A stretch of DNA of 24,025 nucleotides from NCBI GenBank assembly GCA_041589175.1, contig JBFHWF010000032.1, positions 1-24,025 of the forward strand. Direction: 5' to 3'. Position numbers and translations under genes: made by a program. The stretch's first letter is position 1. Every line of letters starts with the position of its first letter. Positions 16,706 to 23,035 of the stretch are shown here, piece after piece. The DNA comes from SZUA-229 sp041589175 (GTDB lineage Bacteria; Pseudomonadota; Gammaproteobacteria; SZUA-229). The notes under the pieces are model-generated. The model saw nothing but the letters and a program-made list of their open reading frames with translations. It ran no database searches and had not been told where the DNA came from.

Positions 16706-18040
16706 ATGGCTAAACGTAGACGTAGAAAACGCCTGCCGGAAGAAACGGTTGAGCTGAGCATTGAATCATTAAGTCACGAAGGTCGCGGTGTTGCCCACAT
16801 TGATGGCAAAGTGCTATTCGTGGATTTTGCCCTGCCCGGTGAACGGGTGGAATTCAAGTACACCCGTACCAGCAAGAACTTCGACGAGGGCAAAGCAGTT
16901 CGCGTGATCGAGGCGTCTCCCGAGCGTACGGAGCCCATTTGCCAGCACTTCGGTGTATGCGGTGGCTGCAGCATGCAGCACCAGGATCACGAGGCACAGA
17001 TTCGCAGCAAGCAACAGGCGCTGATGGAACAGTTCGAGCACATGGCAAAGGTGCAGCCAGATGAAATTCTGTCACCCCTGCGTGGTCCGGTGGAACATTA
17101 TCGCCAGAAGGCTCGCCTCGGTGTGCGCTATGTGCAGAAGAAGGGCAAGGTGCTGGTGGGTTTTCGTGAGAAGGGCAACTCCTTTCTTGCCGACCTCGAG
17201 CGGTGCCCGATTTTACATGCCTCGGTGGGTGAGCGTTTAACCGAGTTGTCTGACCTCATTATGGGTATGGATGCACGGGAAAGTATTCCACAGATCGAAG
17301 TGGCCATCGACGATACGAAAACCGCGCTGGTGTTTCGGCACCTGCAGGACCTGAGTGAAGGTGATCGAGACAAACTTATCGAATTTGCAAAAGCCACGGG
17401 TATTCTGGTGATGCTGCAAGCGGCGGGCCCGGATTCGGTAATTGCACTGTGGCCGGAAGATCCCGAGCCCCTGTCATATACACTCAATGAACAGCAGATC
17501 AGTATCGAATTTCAGCCCAATGACTTCACCCAGGTAAACAGTGAAATCAACCAGTCGATGGTGAGCAAGGCACTGGATATGCTGCAACTATCGGCGGAAG
17601 ATAAAGTTCTCGATCTGTTCTGCGGGCTGGGTAACTTCACCCTTGCCATGGCGCGCCAGTGTGAATCCGTAACGGGGGTTGAAGGTGCGCAGAGTATGGT
17701 TGTAAAGGCGCGGGAAAATGCCAGTCGTAACACAGTCGAAAACGCCGAGTTTTTTGCCGCCGACCTGTCTGCCGATATCAGTGATGAGCCCTGGCTCAGG
17801 CAACAGTACGACAAAATTCTACTCGATCCGCCACGTTCCGGTGCCATGGAGATGCTGAAATATATCGGCAAACTGGGCGCAAAACGCATCGTCTATGTGT
17901 CCTGTAATCCGGCGACGCTGGCACGGGATACCGATACCCTGGTTAATGAGTACGGTTACCGTCTCGAACAGGCCGGTGTGATGGATATGTTTCCTCACAC
18001 GGCGCACGTTGAATCCATCGCCCTGTTTACCCGAAAGTAA
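16706..18040 (+). CDS. rlmD: 23S rRNA (uracil-1939-C5)-methyltransferase RlmD
   Basis: The enzyme methylates U1939 of 23S rRNA using S-adenosylmethionine. It has 444 residues. A basic N-terminus and a TRAM domain (about 10-70) precede a [4Fe-4S] cluster site with Cys79, Cys85, Cys88 (CQHFGVCGGCSMQ) and Cys167 (ERCPILHA). The Rossmann SAM-binding motif is VLDLFCGLGNF (301-311). The catalytic nucleophile is Cys400 in YVSCNPATLARD, and the proton-abstracting Glu is likely Glu436 in HVESIALF. All key residues are intact. It is the second gene of the cysM-rlmD unit and ends 5 bp before the phosphatase gene, so the three are probably co-transcribed. The usual next genes, relA and mazG, are absent here. 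Confidence 0.96.
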   Translation: MAKRRRRKRLPEETVELSIESLSHEGRGVAHIDGKVLFVDFALPGERVEFKYTRTSKNFDEGKAVRVIEASPERTEPICQHFGVCGGCSMQHQDHEAQIRSKQQALMEQFEHMAKVQPDEILSPLRGPVEHYRQKARLGVRYVQKKGKVLVGFREKGNSFLADLERCPILHASVGERLTELSDLIMGMDARESIPQIEVAIDDTKTALVFRHLQDLSEGDRDKLIEFAKATGILVMLQAAGPDSVIALWPEDPEPLSYTLNEQQISIEFQPNDFTQVNSEINQSMVSKALDMLQLSAEDKVLDLFCGLGNFTLAMARQCESVTGVEGAQSMVVKARENASRNTVENAEFFAADLSADISDEPWLRQQYDKILLDPPRSGAMEMLKYIGKLGAKRIVYVSCNPATLARDTDTLVNEYGYRLEQAGVMDMFPHTAHVESIALFTRK

Positions 18041-18045
18041 AAACC

Positions 18046-18852
18046 ATGACGGCAAGCATGAGAGACACACTGGAAAAACTGGAAGGGCTGATAAAAACCC
18101 ATACGGCGAATGAAATTATGCCGCGCTTTAATCAGGTCAGTTATCAGCTTAAGCAGGATGGTAGCCTGGTCACCGAAGCCGATGAAGCGATGCAGGCGGC
18201 GATGATTGCTGACCTGCGCAAGTACTGGCCAGAGTATATTGTGCTTGGCGAAGAAATGTCCGAGCAGCAACAGCAACAGCAGCTGGATAGTGATGCGGAC
18301 GGTGTCTGGGTGCTGGACCCCCTCGACGGTACCACCAATTTTGCCAGTGGGGTGCCGGTGTTTTCGGTATCGATAGCACTGATCAGAAATAACCAGGTGG
18401 AGCTTGGGCTGATCTATGACCCGACGATGGATGAAGTGTTCAGTGCCATTCGTGGTGAAGGTGCATGGCTGAATGGTCGTTCCCTGTCATCGGAGAGTGA
18501 GCGTGAGACGCTTAAACAGTGCACCGCACAGATCGACTTTAAACGCCTGAGTCAGGACCTGCGTAGTCATCTGGTGCTGGAACACCCCTATGCCTCGCAG
18601 CGTAATTTTGGTTCGGGTGCCCTCGACTGGTGCTGGCTGGCCAGCGCTCGAAGTCAGGTGTATATCCACGGTGGGCAGAAACTCTGGGACTATGCCGCCG
18701 GGCAGTTAATCCTGAGTGAAGCGGGTGGTGTTGCGACTACGTTTGAGGGTGAGTCGATGTTTATCAAGTCGCTCAAACCCCGCTCAGTCCTGGCGGCAGT
18801 GAATCAGTCGTTATACGATGAACTGGAAGCCTACATTAAATCAATGGTATAA
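18046..18852 (+). CDS. Inositol monophosphatase family protein
   Basis: This is a Mg-dependent sugar-phosphate phosphatase-like protein of 268 residues in the FIG/IMPase superfamily. Metal ligands are visible: Glu69/Glu70 in VLGEEMSE, Asp91 and Asp94 in DPLDGTTNFASG, and the third-metal aspartate in LWDYAAGQLILSEAGG. The natural substrate could be inositol phosphate, histidinol phosphate, 3'-phosphoadenosine 5'-phosphate or another compound; the sequence does not decide. A run of six glutamines (73-78) lies just after the GEE motif. The ATG at 18046 follows the rlmD stop by 5 bp, and an alternative ATG is four codons later. Proximity to cysM would fit a PAP phosphatase role in sulfur metabolism, but this is only a guess. 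Confidence 0.87.
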   Translation: MTASMRDTLEKLEGLIKTHTANEIMPRFNQVSYQLKQDGSLVTEADEAMQAAMIADLRKYWPEYIVLGEEMSEQQQQQQLDSDADGVWVLDPLDGTTNFASGVPVFSVSIALIRNNQVELGLIYDPTMDEVFSAIRGEGAWLNGRSLSSESERETLKQCTAQIDFKRLSQDLRSHLVLEHPYASQRNFGSGALDWCWLASARSQVYIHGGQKLWDYAAGQLILSEAGGVATTFEGESMFIKSLKPRSVLAAVNQSLYDELEAYIKSMV

Positions 18853-18949
18853 GGAGTTGTCTGCGTTTTTGTTAGCTGCATCAGGGATTTTTTCCCGGCC
18901 AGCACACACAATGGGCACAAAATGACAGCGTATAAAAAGAGAAGGGACC

Positions 18950-19789
18950 ATGAAGCCATTCGTTATTGAAGATTACCAGATGAAGCAGTATGGGCTGATT
19001 GCTGCACTGGTACTAATAGTAACTTTCGTGTTTGGGTTTAGCCTGGGAAAGATGGCAGCGCCTGCGGCTGATGTCGTTACTACAACAGGTGAGGCAGTCG
19101 GGCAGCAGCCTGAGCCGGATGTACAACAAACTCTGACAGAAGAGCAGCAGGCTGAGCAACAGGCAGCAGAAGAAAAACAGAAAGCCGAACAGTTAGCCGC
19201 TGAAAAAGCGGCTGCCGAAAAGCAGGCAGCCGAGAAAGCCGCCGCAGAAAAACGCGAGGCTGAGAAGAAGGCAGCCGAGAAACGCGCGGCCGAAAAGCAG
19301 GCACGAGAAAAGCGTGAAGCGGCACGCCTCGCAGCGAAGCGTGCCGCCGAGAAAAAAGCGGCTGAAGAGAAACGGGCCGCGGAGAAACTGGCACGAGAAA
19401 AGCGTGAGGCTGAACGCCTGGCGGCAGAAAAGAAAAAGGCAGAACAGCTCGCGGCAGAAAAAGCCGCTGCTGAAAAGGCGGCCGAAGATAGTCAGCAACA
19501 GGATAATGTTGAGCAAGCTGTCGATATCTCAGACCAGTCCAGCGTTAATAAGCGCTTTTATTCTGTGCAGGCCGGTATGTTTGCCAGTAAAAATAATGCC
19601 ATGGGGTTTATTGAAGAACTGGCGGCTAAAGATTTCGAAGCCTATGTCACCGATTTTGTCTCCAGTTCCGGCACCACCAAGTATAATGTTCGGGTTGGGC
19701 GTTTCGAAGAGCGTAACCAGGCCCGTGAAGTGCTACGAGAATTCCAGAAATCCTTTGCCTCACCTGCGTACGTGGTGATTACCCAGTAA
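18950..19789 (+). CDS. SPOR-domain membrane protein with long Ala/Glu/Lys helix
   Basis: This is a bitopic inner-membrane protein of 279 residues. One membrane helix (about 14-32) is followed by a very charged Ala/Glu/Lys/Arg-rich segment (about 62-182) built on AAEK/REAE four-residue units, expected to form a single rigid alpha-helix or coiled coil. A C-terminal SPOR domain (about 202-278) includes FYSVQAGMFASKNNA and YNVRVGRFEERNQA. SPOR domains bind denuded peptidoglycan glycan strands at the septum, so a cell-wall or division role in the periplasm is likely. The ATG at 18950 has a good GAAGGGA ribosome-binding site; an in-frame ATG ten codons later would keep the membrane helix. It has its own 97-bp leader after the phosphatase gene and is followed by the HAD gene 12 bp later. 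Confidence 0.88.
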   Translation: MKPFVIEDYQMKQYGLIAALVLIVTFVFGFSLGKMAAPAADVVTTTGEAVGQQPEPDVQQTLTEEQQAEQQAAEEKQKAEQLAAEKAAAEKQAAEKAAAEKREAEKKAAEKRAAEKQAREKREAARLAAKRAAEKKAAEEKRAAEKLAREKREAERLAAEKKKAEQLAAEKAAAEKAAEDSQQQDNVEQAVDISDQSSVNKRFYSVQAGMFASKNNAMGFIEELAAKDFEAYVTDFVSSSGTTKYNVRVGRFEERNQAREVLREFQKSFASPAYVVITQ

Positions 19790-19801
19790 TCTCGATCTAA
19801 T

Positions 19802-20497
19802 ATGTATCGCCTGATCTGTTTCGACCTTGATGACACCCTGTGGCCCTGCATGCCCACCATCCAGCACGCAGAGCAGTCGATCTATGACTGGATGCAACAG
19901 CACCAGCCTGCCATTACCGAGCAGTATTCCATTAGCGGCCTGCGAGACAAGCGCAAGCAGTTGCTCCAGCAACAGCCACAACTGATTCACGATCTGTCGG
20001 AGGCACGGCGAGTGCACCTGAAACAGCTGGCCGATGAACTTGGCCTTGCCGACGACTGGGTAGAAGAGGCTTTCCAGGTCTTTTATATGGCCCGCCAGCA
20101 GGTCAACCTCTACGATGATGTGCTGCCTGTGCTGAGTGCCTTGCGAGAGCATTACACGCTCGCCGCACTCACTAATGGCAATGCCCATATACGGCACACG
20201 GGACTTCATGATTATTTCGACTTCCAGGTATCGGCGGCCGATGTGCATGCCGCCAAGCCGGATCCGGCTATGTTTCACCAGGCCATGGCGCAGGCTGGGG
20301 TTGAACCGATGGAGACCCTGCATGTTGGGGACCACCCGGTACATGATATCGAGGGCGCCCGTAATGCCGGCATCGATGCGGCCTGGCTGCAGCGCGAACA
20401 GCAGCCCTGGCAGCATGCGGTGCCACCCCCTCGTTACCAGTTTAGTGACCTGATCCAGCTTAAGCAGTGGCTGGATAGCCACAAGGCAGGGGTATAA
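19802..20497 (+). CDS. HAD-superfamily phosphatase, YigB-like
   Basis: This is a cytoplasmic haloacid-dehalogenase-fold phosphatase of 231 residues. Motif I is CFDLDDTLW (nucleophile Asp8, acid Asp10), motif II is LAALTNGN, motif III includes the Lys of AAKPDPAMF, and motif IV is HVGDHPVHDIEGA. A helical cap lies between motifs I and II. Similarity of the N-terminus and the TNGN and HVGD regions to E. coli YigB suggests an FMN phosphatase-type activity, but HAD substrates cannot be assigned reliably by sequence. The start ATG at 19802 lies 12 bp after the SPOR gene stop and has a weak ribosome-binding site. It probably shares that gene's transcript. The next gene has its own promoter. Confidence 0.88.
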   Translation: MYRLICFDLDDTLWPCMPTIQHAEQSIYDWMQQHQPAITEQYSISGLRDKRKQLLQQQPQLIHDLSEARRVHLKQLADELGLADDWVEEAFQVFYMARQQVNLYDDVLPVLSALREHYTLAALTNGNAHIRHTGLHDYFDFQVSAADVHAAKPDPAMFHQAMAQAGVEPMETLHVGDHPVHDIEGARNAGIDAAWLQREQQPWQHAVPPPRYQFSDLIQLKQWLDSHKAGV

Positions 20498-20510
20498 ACG
20501 GCGCAGGTAT

Positions 20511-20539
20511 AAGACAGCGCCCATGTTTTTATATATAAT
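20511..20539 (+). promoter_or_regulatory. Sigma70-like promoter of the DAHP synthase gene
   Basis: A -35-like AAGACA (20511-20516) and a perfect -10 TATAAT (20534-20539) are separated by 17 bp, within an AT-rich stretch. The -10 ends 39 bp before the ATG at 20579. No TyrR- or TrpR-type operator was recognised nearby. Confidence 0.65.
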
Positions 20540-20578
20540 GCGCCGTTCGACCAACCTAAGTCATGACGCGACGTTTCG

Positions 20579-21634
20579 ATGAAGTATAAAACCGACGATC
20601 TTCGAATTTCAGGCCTGCAGGAAGTGCTGGCACCGGAAGAGCTGCACCGCGAATACCCGATTACCGAGCAGGCCTCGGACACGGTACACCGCACCCGTCA
20701 GGCTATCCATGAAATCCTGCATGGCGAAAGCGATCGCCTGATGGTTATCGTCGGCCCATGCTCTATCCACGACCCCAGGGCGGGGCGTGAATATGCCAGC
20801 CGCCTCAAGCCGCTGATCGACGAGCTGGCGGATGACCTGTGCATTGTGATGCGCGTGTATTTCGAAAAGCCCCGCACCACGGTTGGCTGGAAAGGCCTGA
20901 TCAACGATCCACACCTGGACGACAGCTTCAATATCAACCACGGCCTGCGCCTGGCGCGTAGCCTGCTGCTGGATGTGGCCGACATGGGCGTACCGGCTGG
21001 TACCGAGTACCTGGACCTGATCAGCCCACAATATATTTCCGATCTGGTGAGCTGGGGTGCCATTGGTGCACGCACTACCGAGAGTCAGGGTCACCGTGAA
21101 CTGGCCTCCGGCCTGTCCTGCCCGGTGGGTTTCAAGAACGGCACCGACGGTGGTCTCAAGGTGGCGGTAGATGCGATCCAGGCGGCGTCACGTCCCCATG
21201 TATTTATGTCGCTCACCAAGGCAGGCCACTCGGCGATTTTCTCCACCACCGGCAACGAGGACTGTCACATTATCCTGCGTGGTGGTAAGAAGCCGAACTA
21301 CGATGCGGAGTCAGTAAAAAAAGCTACCGACAAGCTGGAAAAGGCTAGCCAGAACACGCGCCTGATGATCGACTGCTCCCATGCCAATAGCCAGAAAGAC
21401 CACACCCGTCAGCTCGACGTATGTCGTGATATTGCCGGCCAGGTCAGCGGTGGTAATAAAAACATCATGGGCGTGATGCTGGAAAGTCATCTGGTGGAAG
21501 GTCGACAGGACGTGGCCGATATCGACAGCCTGGTCTATGGCCAGAGTATCACCGATGCCTGCATCAGCTGGGACGAAACCGAGGGGCTGCTACGCGAACT
21601 GGCCGCGGCGGTGAGGGCGCGTCGGGAAGTTTAG
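20579..21634 (+). CDS. 3-deoxy-7-phosphoheptulonate synthase, AroG/F/H type
   Basis: The enzyme joins phosphoenolpyruvate and erythrose 4-phosphate to give DAHP, the first committed step of the shikimate pathway to aromatic amino acids. It has 351 residues, like E. coli AroG. The metal ligand Cys61 is in VGPCSIHDP (58-66). Other core motifs are KPRTTVGWKGLINDPHLD, GAIGARTTESQ, PVGFKNGTDGG, DCSHANSQKDH and VMLESHLVEG. The N-terminal extension MKYKTDDLRISGLQEVL corresponds to the segment that in E. coli isozymes takes part in feedback inhibition. Which amino acid inhibits it cannot be read from the sequence, so no isozyme symbol is given. It appears to be transcribed alone from the promoter at 20511-20539. 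Confidence 0.95.
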   Translation: MKYKTDDLRISGLQEVLAPEELHREYPITEQASDTVHRTRQAIHEILHGESDRLMVIVGPCSIHDPRAGREYASRLKPLIDELADDLCIVMRVYFEKPRTTVGWKGLINDPHLDDSFNINHGLRLARSLLLDVADMGVPAGTEYLDLISPQYISDLVSWGAIGARTTESQGHRELASGLSCPVGFKNGTDGGLKVAVDAIQAASRPHVFMSLTKAGHSAIFSTTGNEDCHIILRGGKKPNYDAESVKKATDKLEKASQNTRLMIDCSHANSQKDHTRQLDVCRDIAGQVSGGNKNIMGVMLESHLVEGRQDVADIDSLVYGQSITDACISWDETEGLLRELAAAVRARREV

Positions 21635-21660
21635 GTTATTTCCTTTTTTGTTTAAAAATC

Positions 21661-21701
21661 AAAAGCAGAAAAGAAAACGCGAATGAACGCAAATAACAGC
21701 T
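21661..21701 (+). repeat. Decamer repeat, copy 1 (two units)
   Basis: AAAAGCAG is followed by two tandem units of the decamer AACGCRAATR (21676-21685 and 21686-21695) and then by ACAGCT. The tail ACAGCT is shared with the inverted copy 3. Confidence 0.75.
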
Positions 21702-21760
21702 CATTGAGTATCTATTATCTCGTAGAATTAGAATATCTATGCACTTAAACACAATATGTA

Positions 21761-21786
21761 AAAGTATGCCTGAGGCATGCTTTTTT
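21761..21786 (+). terminator. Rho-independent terminator downstream of DAHP synthase gene
   Basis: The stem AAAGTATGCC (21761-21770) pairs with GGCATGCTTT (21774-21783) through one G-T pair around a TGA loop, followed by a T6 run (21781-21786). It lies about 125 bp after the stop codon of the rightward DAHP synthase gene. Confidence 0.75.
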
Positions 21787-22007
21787 GTGTGGGATATTGG
21801 GAGTTACATGGGTATCCCCAAAGTCGCTAGGCTTATGCTTTCACAGGGAAGATAGACAAATTAATAATGCGATATCAACCTGAAAGTTTGCTATTTTAAC
21901 TGCGATAGAAACTTATCTTTTAATGACGTATCGCCCAGCATACACGGGCTAGTCAATAAAAAAGACATGCTTTAGCACAAGGGGTTTACTTAAAGTGTTG
22001 AAAAGCT

Positions 22008-22050
22008 AAAAGCAGAAGAAAACGCAAATGAACGCGAATAAACGCAAATA
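22008..22050 (+). repeat. Decamer repeat, copy 2 (three units)
   Basis: AAAAGCAG is followed by AAGAA and three exact tandem decamers, AACGCAAATG, AACGCGAATA and AACGCAAATA (22021-22050). The last 35 bases are a perfect inverted match to copy 3. Confidence 0.85.
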
Positions 22051-22092
22051 TAAAGATTTAGAGTTCACTTTATAAACGCTCCCGACTTCGTC

Positions 22093-22117
22093 ATTCCCGC
22101 ATGCTTTTAGCGGGAAT
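22093..22117. repeat. REP-like palindrome
   Basis: Arms ATTCCCGC (22093-22100) and GCGGGAAT (22110-22117) are perfect and separated by 9 nt. They are flanked by GTC on the left and CCAGTGAC on the right. This matches the widely distributed intergenic palindrome type GTCATTCCCGC...GCGGGAATCCAG of proteobacteria. Confidence 0.75.
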
Positions 22118-22234
22118 CCAGTGACTTTCAAAGGCGTTATCTCGCCGATTAAAGCCTTCAGGGATGAGGCTTGATCAAGTTTGGTAATAGCACAAATCAG
22201 TATTATAAGCCTCTCTGAGATATCTTCTATGACA

Positions 22235-22268
22235 TAAAAAAGCCCCAATCCATACAGGATAGGGGCTT
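22235..22268 (-). terminator. Rho-independent terminator, leftward
   Basis: On the minus strand AAGCCCC (22268-22262) pairs with GGGGCTT (22246-22240), with an inner ATCC/GGAT stem, and is followed by a T6 run. It lies about 30 bp after the stop of the leftward 28-codon frame. Confidence 0.75.
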
Positions 22269-22297
22269 CAGCCTTTTATTTACAAAGCATCAACAGA

Positions 22298-22384
22298 TTA
22301 AGTTAACGCCTTGGCTTTAGCATGCCTTTTTAATGCACTAACATTTGCGTTGGCATGGTCAGGTAACGCTGATTCAGCGAGCAT
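22298..22384 (-). CDS. Possible 28-residue leftward ORF or gene remnant
   Basis: An ATG at 22384 opens a 28-codon frame ending in TAA (22298-22300), starting MLAESALPDHAN and ending KRHAKAKALT. No Shine-Dalgarno is seen, and an in-frame stop lies seven codons upstream, next to repeat copy 3. The terminator at 22235-22268 follows at a normal distance. It could be a very small gene, or the 3' end of a gene whose front was lost at the repeat. It is not recognised. Confidence 0.2.
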   Translation of the reverse strand: MLAESALPDHANANVSALKRHAKAKALT

Positions 22385-22397
22385 GCTTACGCATTGA

Positions 22398-22440
22398 AGC
22401 TGTTATTTGCGTTTATTCGCGTTCATTTGCGTTTTCTTTT
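22398..22440 (-). repeat. Decamer repeat, copy 3 (three units, inverted)
   Basis: Read on the minus strand it has AAGAA followed by AACGCAAATG, AACGCGAATA and AACGCAAATA (22433-22404), then ACAGCT as in copy 1. Bases 22404-22438 are the perfect inverted partner of 22016-22050. Confidence 0.85.
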
Positions 22441-22471
22441 ATTACTAATGTTCACATCAAAACGCACACAC

Positions 22472-22497
22472 AAAAAAAGCATACCGAAGTATGCTTT
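22472..22497 (-). terminator. Rho-independent terminator of the small Cys-protein gene
   Basis: On the minus strand a perfect 9-bp stem AAAGCATAC (22497-22489) and GTATGCTTT (22484-22476) closes a TTCG tetraloop and runs into further Ts. It starts 37 bp after the stop codon of the leftward gene at 22534-22722. Confidence 0.9.
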
Positions 22498-22533
22498 CTG
22501 TATCGTCGTGTTAACGCCTGTTCGCGGTATTAA

Positions 22534-22722
22534 TCAATCCTCAAACACGCGATTCTGGCAGCTCATATTACCGCAGTCCTTGTCGCAACCCATTTGCTGA
22601 TCCAGTAGCATCTGTTGTAGCTGGTCGTTGTTAACGGTTTTTACCGAGCGGCCGGTGCGGCTGTCGAGCAGGCGCAGGCTCAGGTTGGGGCATTCCAGCA
22701 GTGTTGCGATCAGGTCGTTCAT
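22534..22722 (-). CDS. Small cysteine-containing protein, Fur-box promoter
   Basis: This is a 62-residue cytoplasmic-type protein that I do not recognise. It has no signal peptide or membrane helix. The first half (MNDLIATLLECPNLSLRLLD) looks folded. The C-terminus carries Cys46, Cys50 and Cys55 in MGCDKDCGNMSCQNR (CX3CX4C), with Cys11 near the N-terminus, so metal or Fe-S binding is possible. Codon use resembles neighbouring real genes (many CTG, AAC, CGC). It is framed by a strong promoter with an overlapping Fur-like palindrome upstream and a strong terminator downstream, so it is very likely a real single-gene unit. The Shine-Dalgarno before ATG 22722 is weak. A role in iron homeostasis or Fe-S metabolism is inferred only from the promoter and cysteines. 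Confidence 0.7.
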   Translation of the reverse strand: MNDLIATLLECPNLSLRLLDSRTGRSVKTVNNDQLQQMLLDQQMGCDKDCGNMSCQNRVFED

Positions 22723-22757
22723 GTCTGTCAGGTCTCAAAAGGGTCCGGGGGTAAATT

Positions 22758-22796
22758 TCTAAATGAGAATTATACTCATTTAGAGTGCTTCGTCAA
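22758..22796 (-). promoter_or_regulatory. Promoter overlapped by Fur-box-like palindrome
   Basis: On the minus strand the -35 TTGACG (22796-22791) and a perfect -10 TATAAT (22774-22769) are 16 bp apart. A 27-bp palindrome, TCTAAATGAG (22758-22767), 7 nt, CTCATTTAGA (22775-22784), is centred on the -10. Its core TGAGAATTATACTCA fits the 7-1-7 Fur consensus TGATAATNATTATCA at most positions. Repression by iron-loaded Fur is the expected behaviour. Confidence 0.7.
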
Positions 22797-23035
22797 TAGC
22801 CGTGATTATATCGGCCTCTAAGGCTTCAAATATGTGGATTGCATTACACATTTCAAGCCGTGGTGGGAGATATGTAAGTAATCACGCTGAAATTGACGAT
22901 CTGCGCTGATTTACCCCTTAATGACCAGTTTAATGTGAAAAGTTTCAGCAAATTCAAGTGCTTTGGCTATTCAGAACCCCATATAACGTGGCACAATCCG
23001 AGTTTAGTCATTACCTGCACAAAGATACATTATCT
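22797..23035. other. Intergenic region upstream of alaA
   Basis: No gene is seen between the divergent small Cys-protein gene (start at 22722) and alaA (start at 23036). Apart from the promoter/Fur box, the region contains the imperfect palindrome at 22822-22859. A TATAAC hexamer at 22982-22987 might be an alaA -10, but no well-spaced -35 was found. Confidence 0.5.
22822..22859. promoter_or_regulatory. Imperfect palindrome upstream of alaA
   Basis: Arms GGCTT-c-AAA-ta-TGTG (22822-22836) and CACA-TTT-c-AAGCC (22847-22859) pair over 12 positions, with one mismatch and a 2-nt bulge, around a 10-nt centre. The TGTG/CACA spacing is 2 bp longer than a CRP site. The role is unknown. Confidence 0.35.

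Larger units (their letters stand above)
21635..22533. other. Repeat-rich non-coding region
   Basis: Nine hundred bases lie between the DAHP synthase gene and the small leftward gene without a convincing full gene. The region holds three copies of a decamer-based repeat, a REP-like palindrome, three rho-independent terminator hairpins and a possible 28-codon leftward remnant. Base composition is more AT-rich than the flanking genes. Open frames through it are made of translated repeats and are not called. Confidence 0.75.

Noticed and set aside
19760..20554. 264-codon minus-strand frame opposite the HAD gene
   Set aside because: It is a shadow of the HAD coding sequence, which has all catalytic motifs on the plus strand.
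21808..21855. 15-codon ORF with a good GGGAG ribosome-binding site
   Set aside because: Too short and unrecognised; it may be a chance frame in the repeat-rich region.
22006..22248. 80-codon minus-strand frame
   Set aside because: Its translation is made of the REP-like palindrome and decamer repeat; not a gene.
22833..22850. CRP site TGTG...CACA upstream of alaA
   Set aside because: Spacing between TGTG and CACA is 2 bp too long for CRP.
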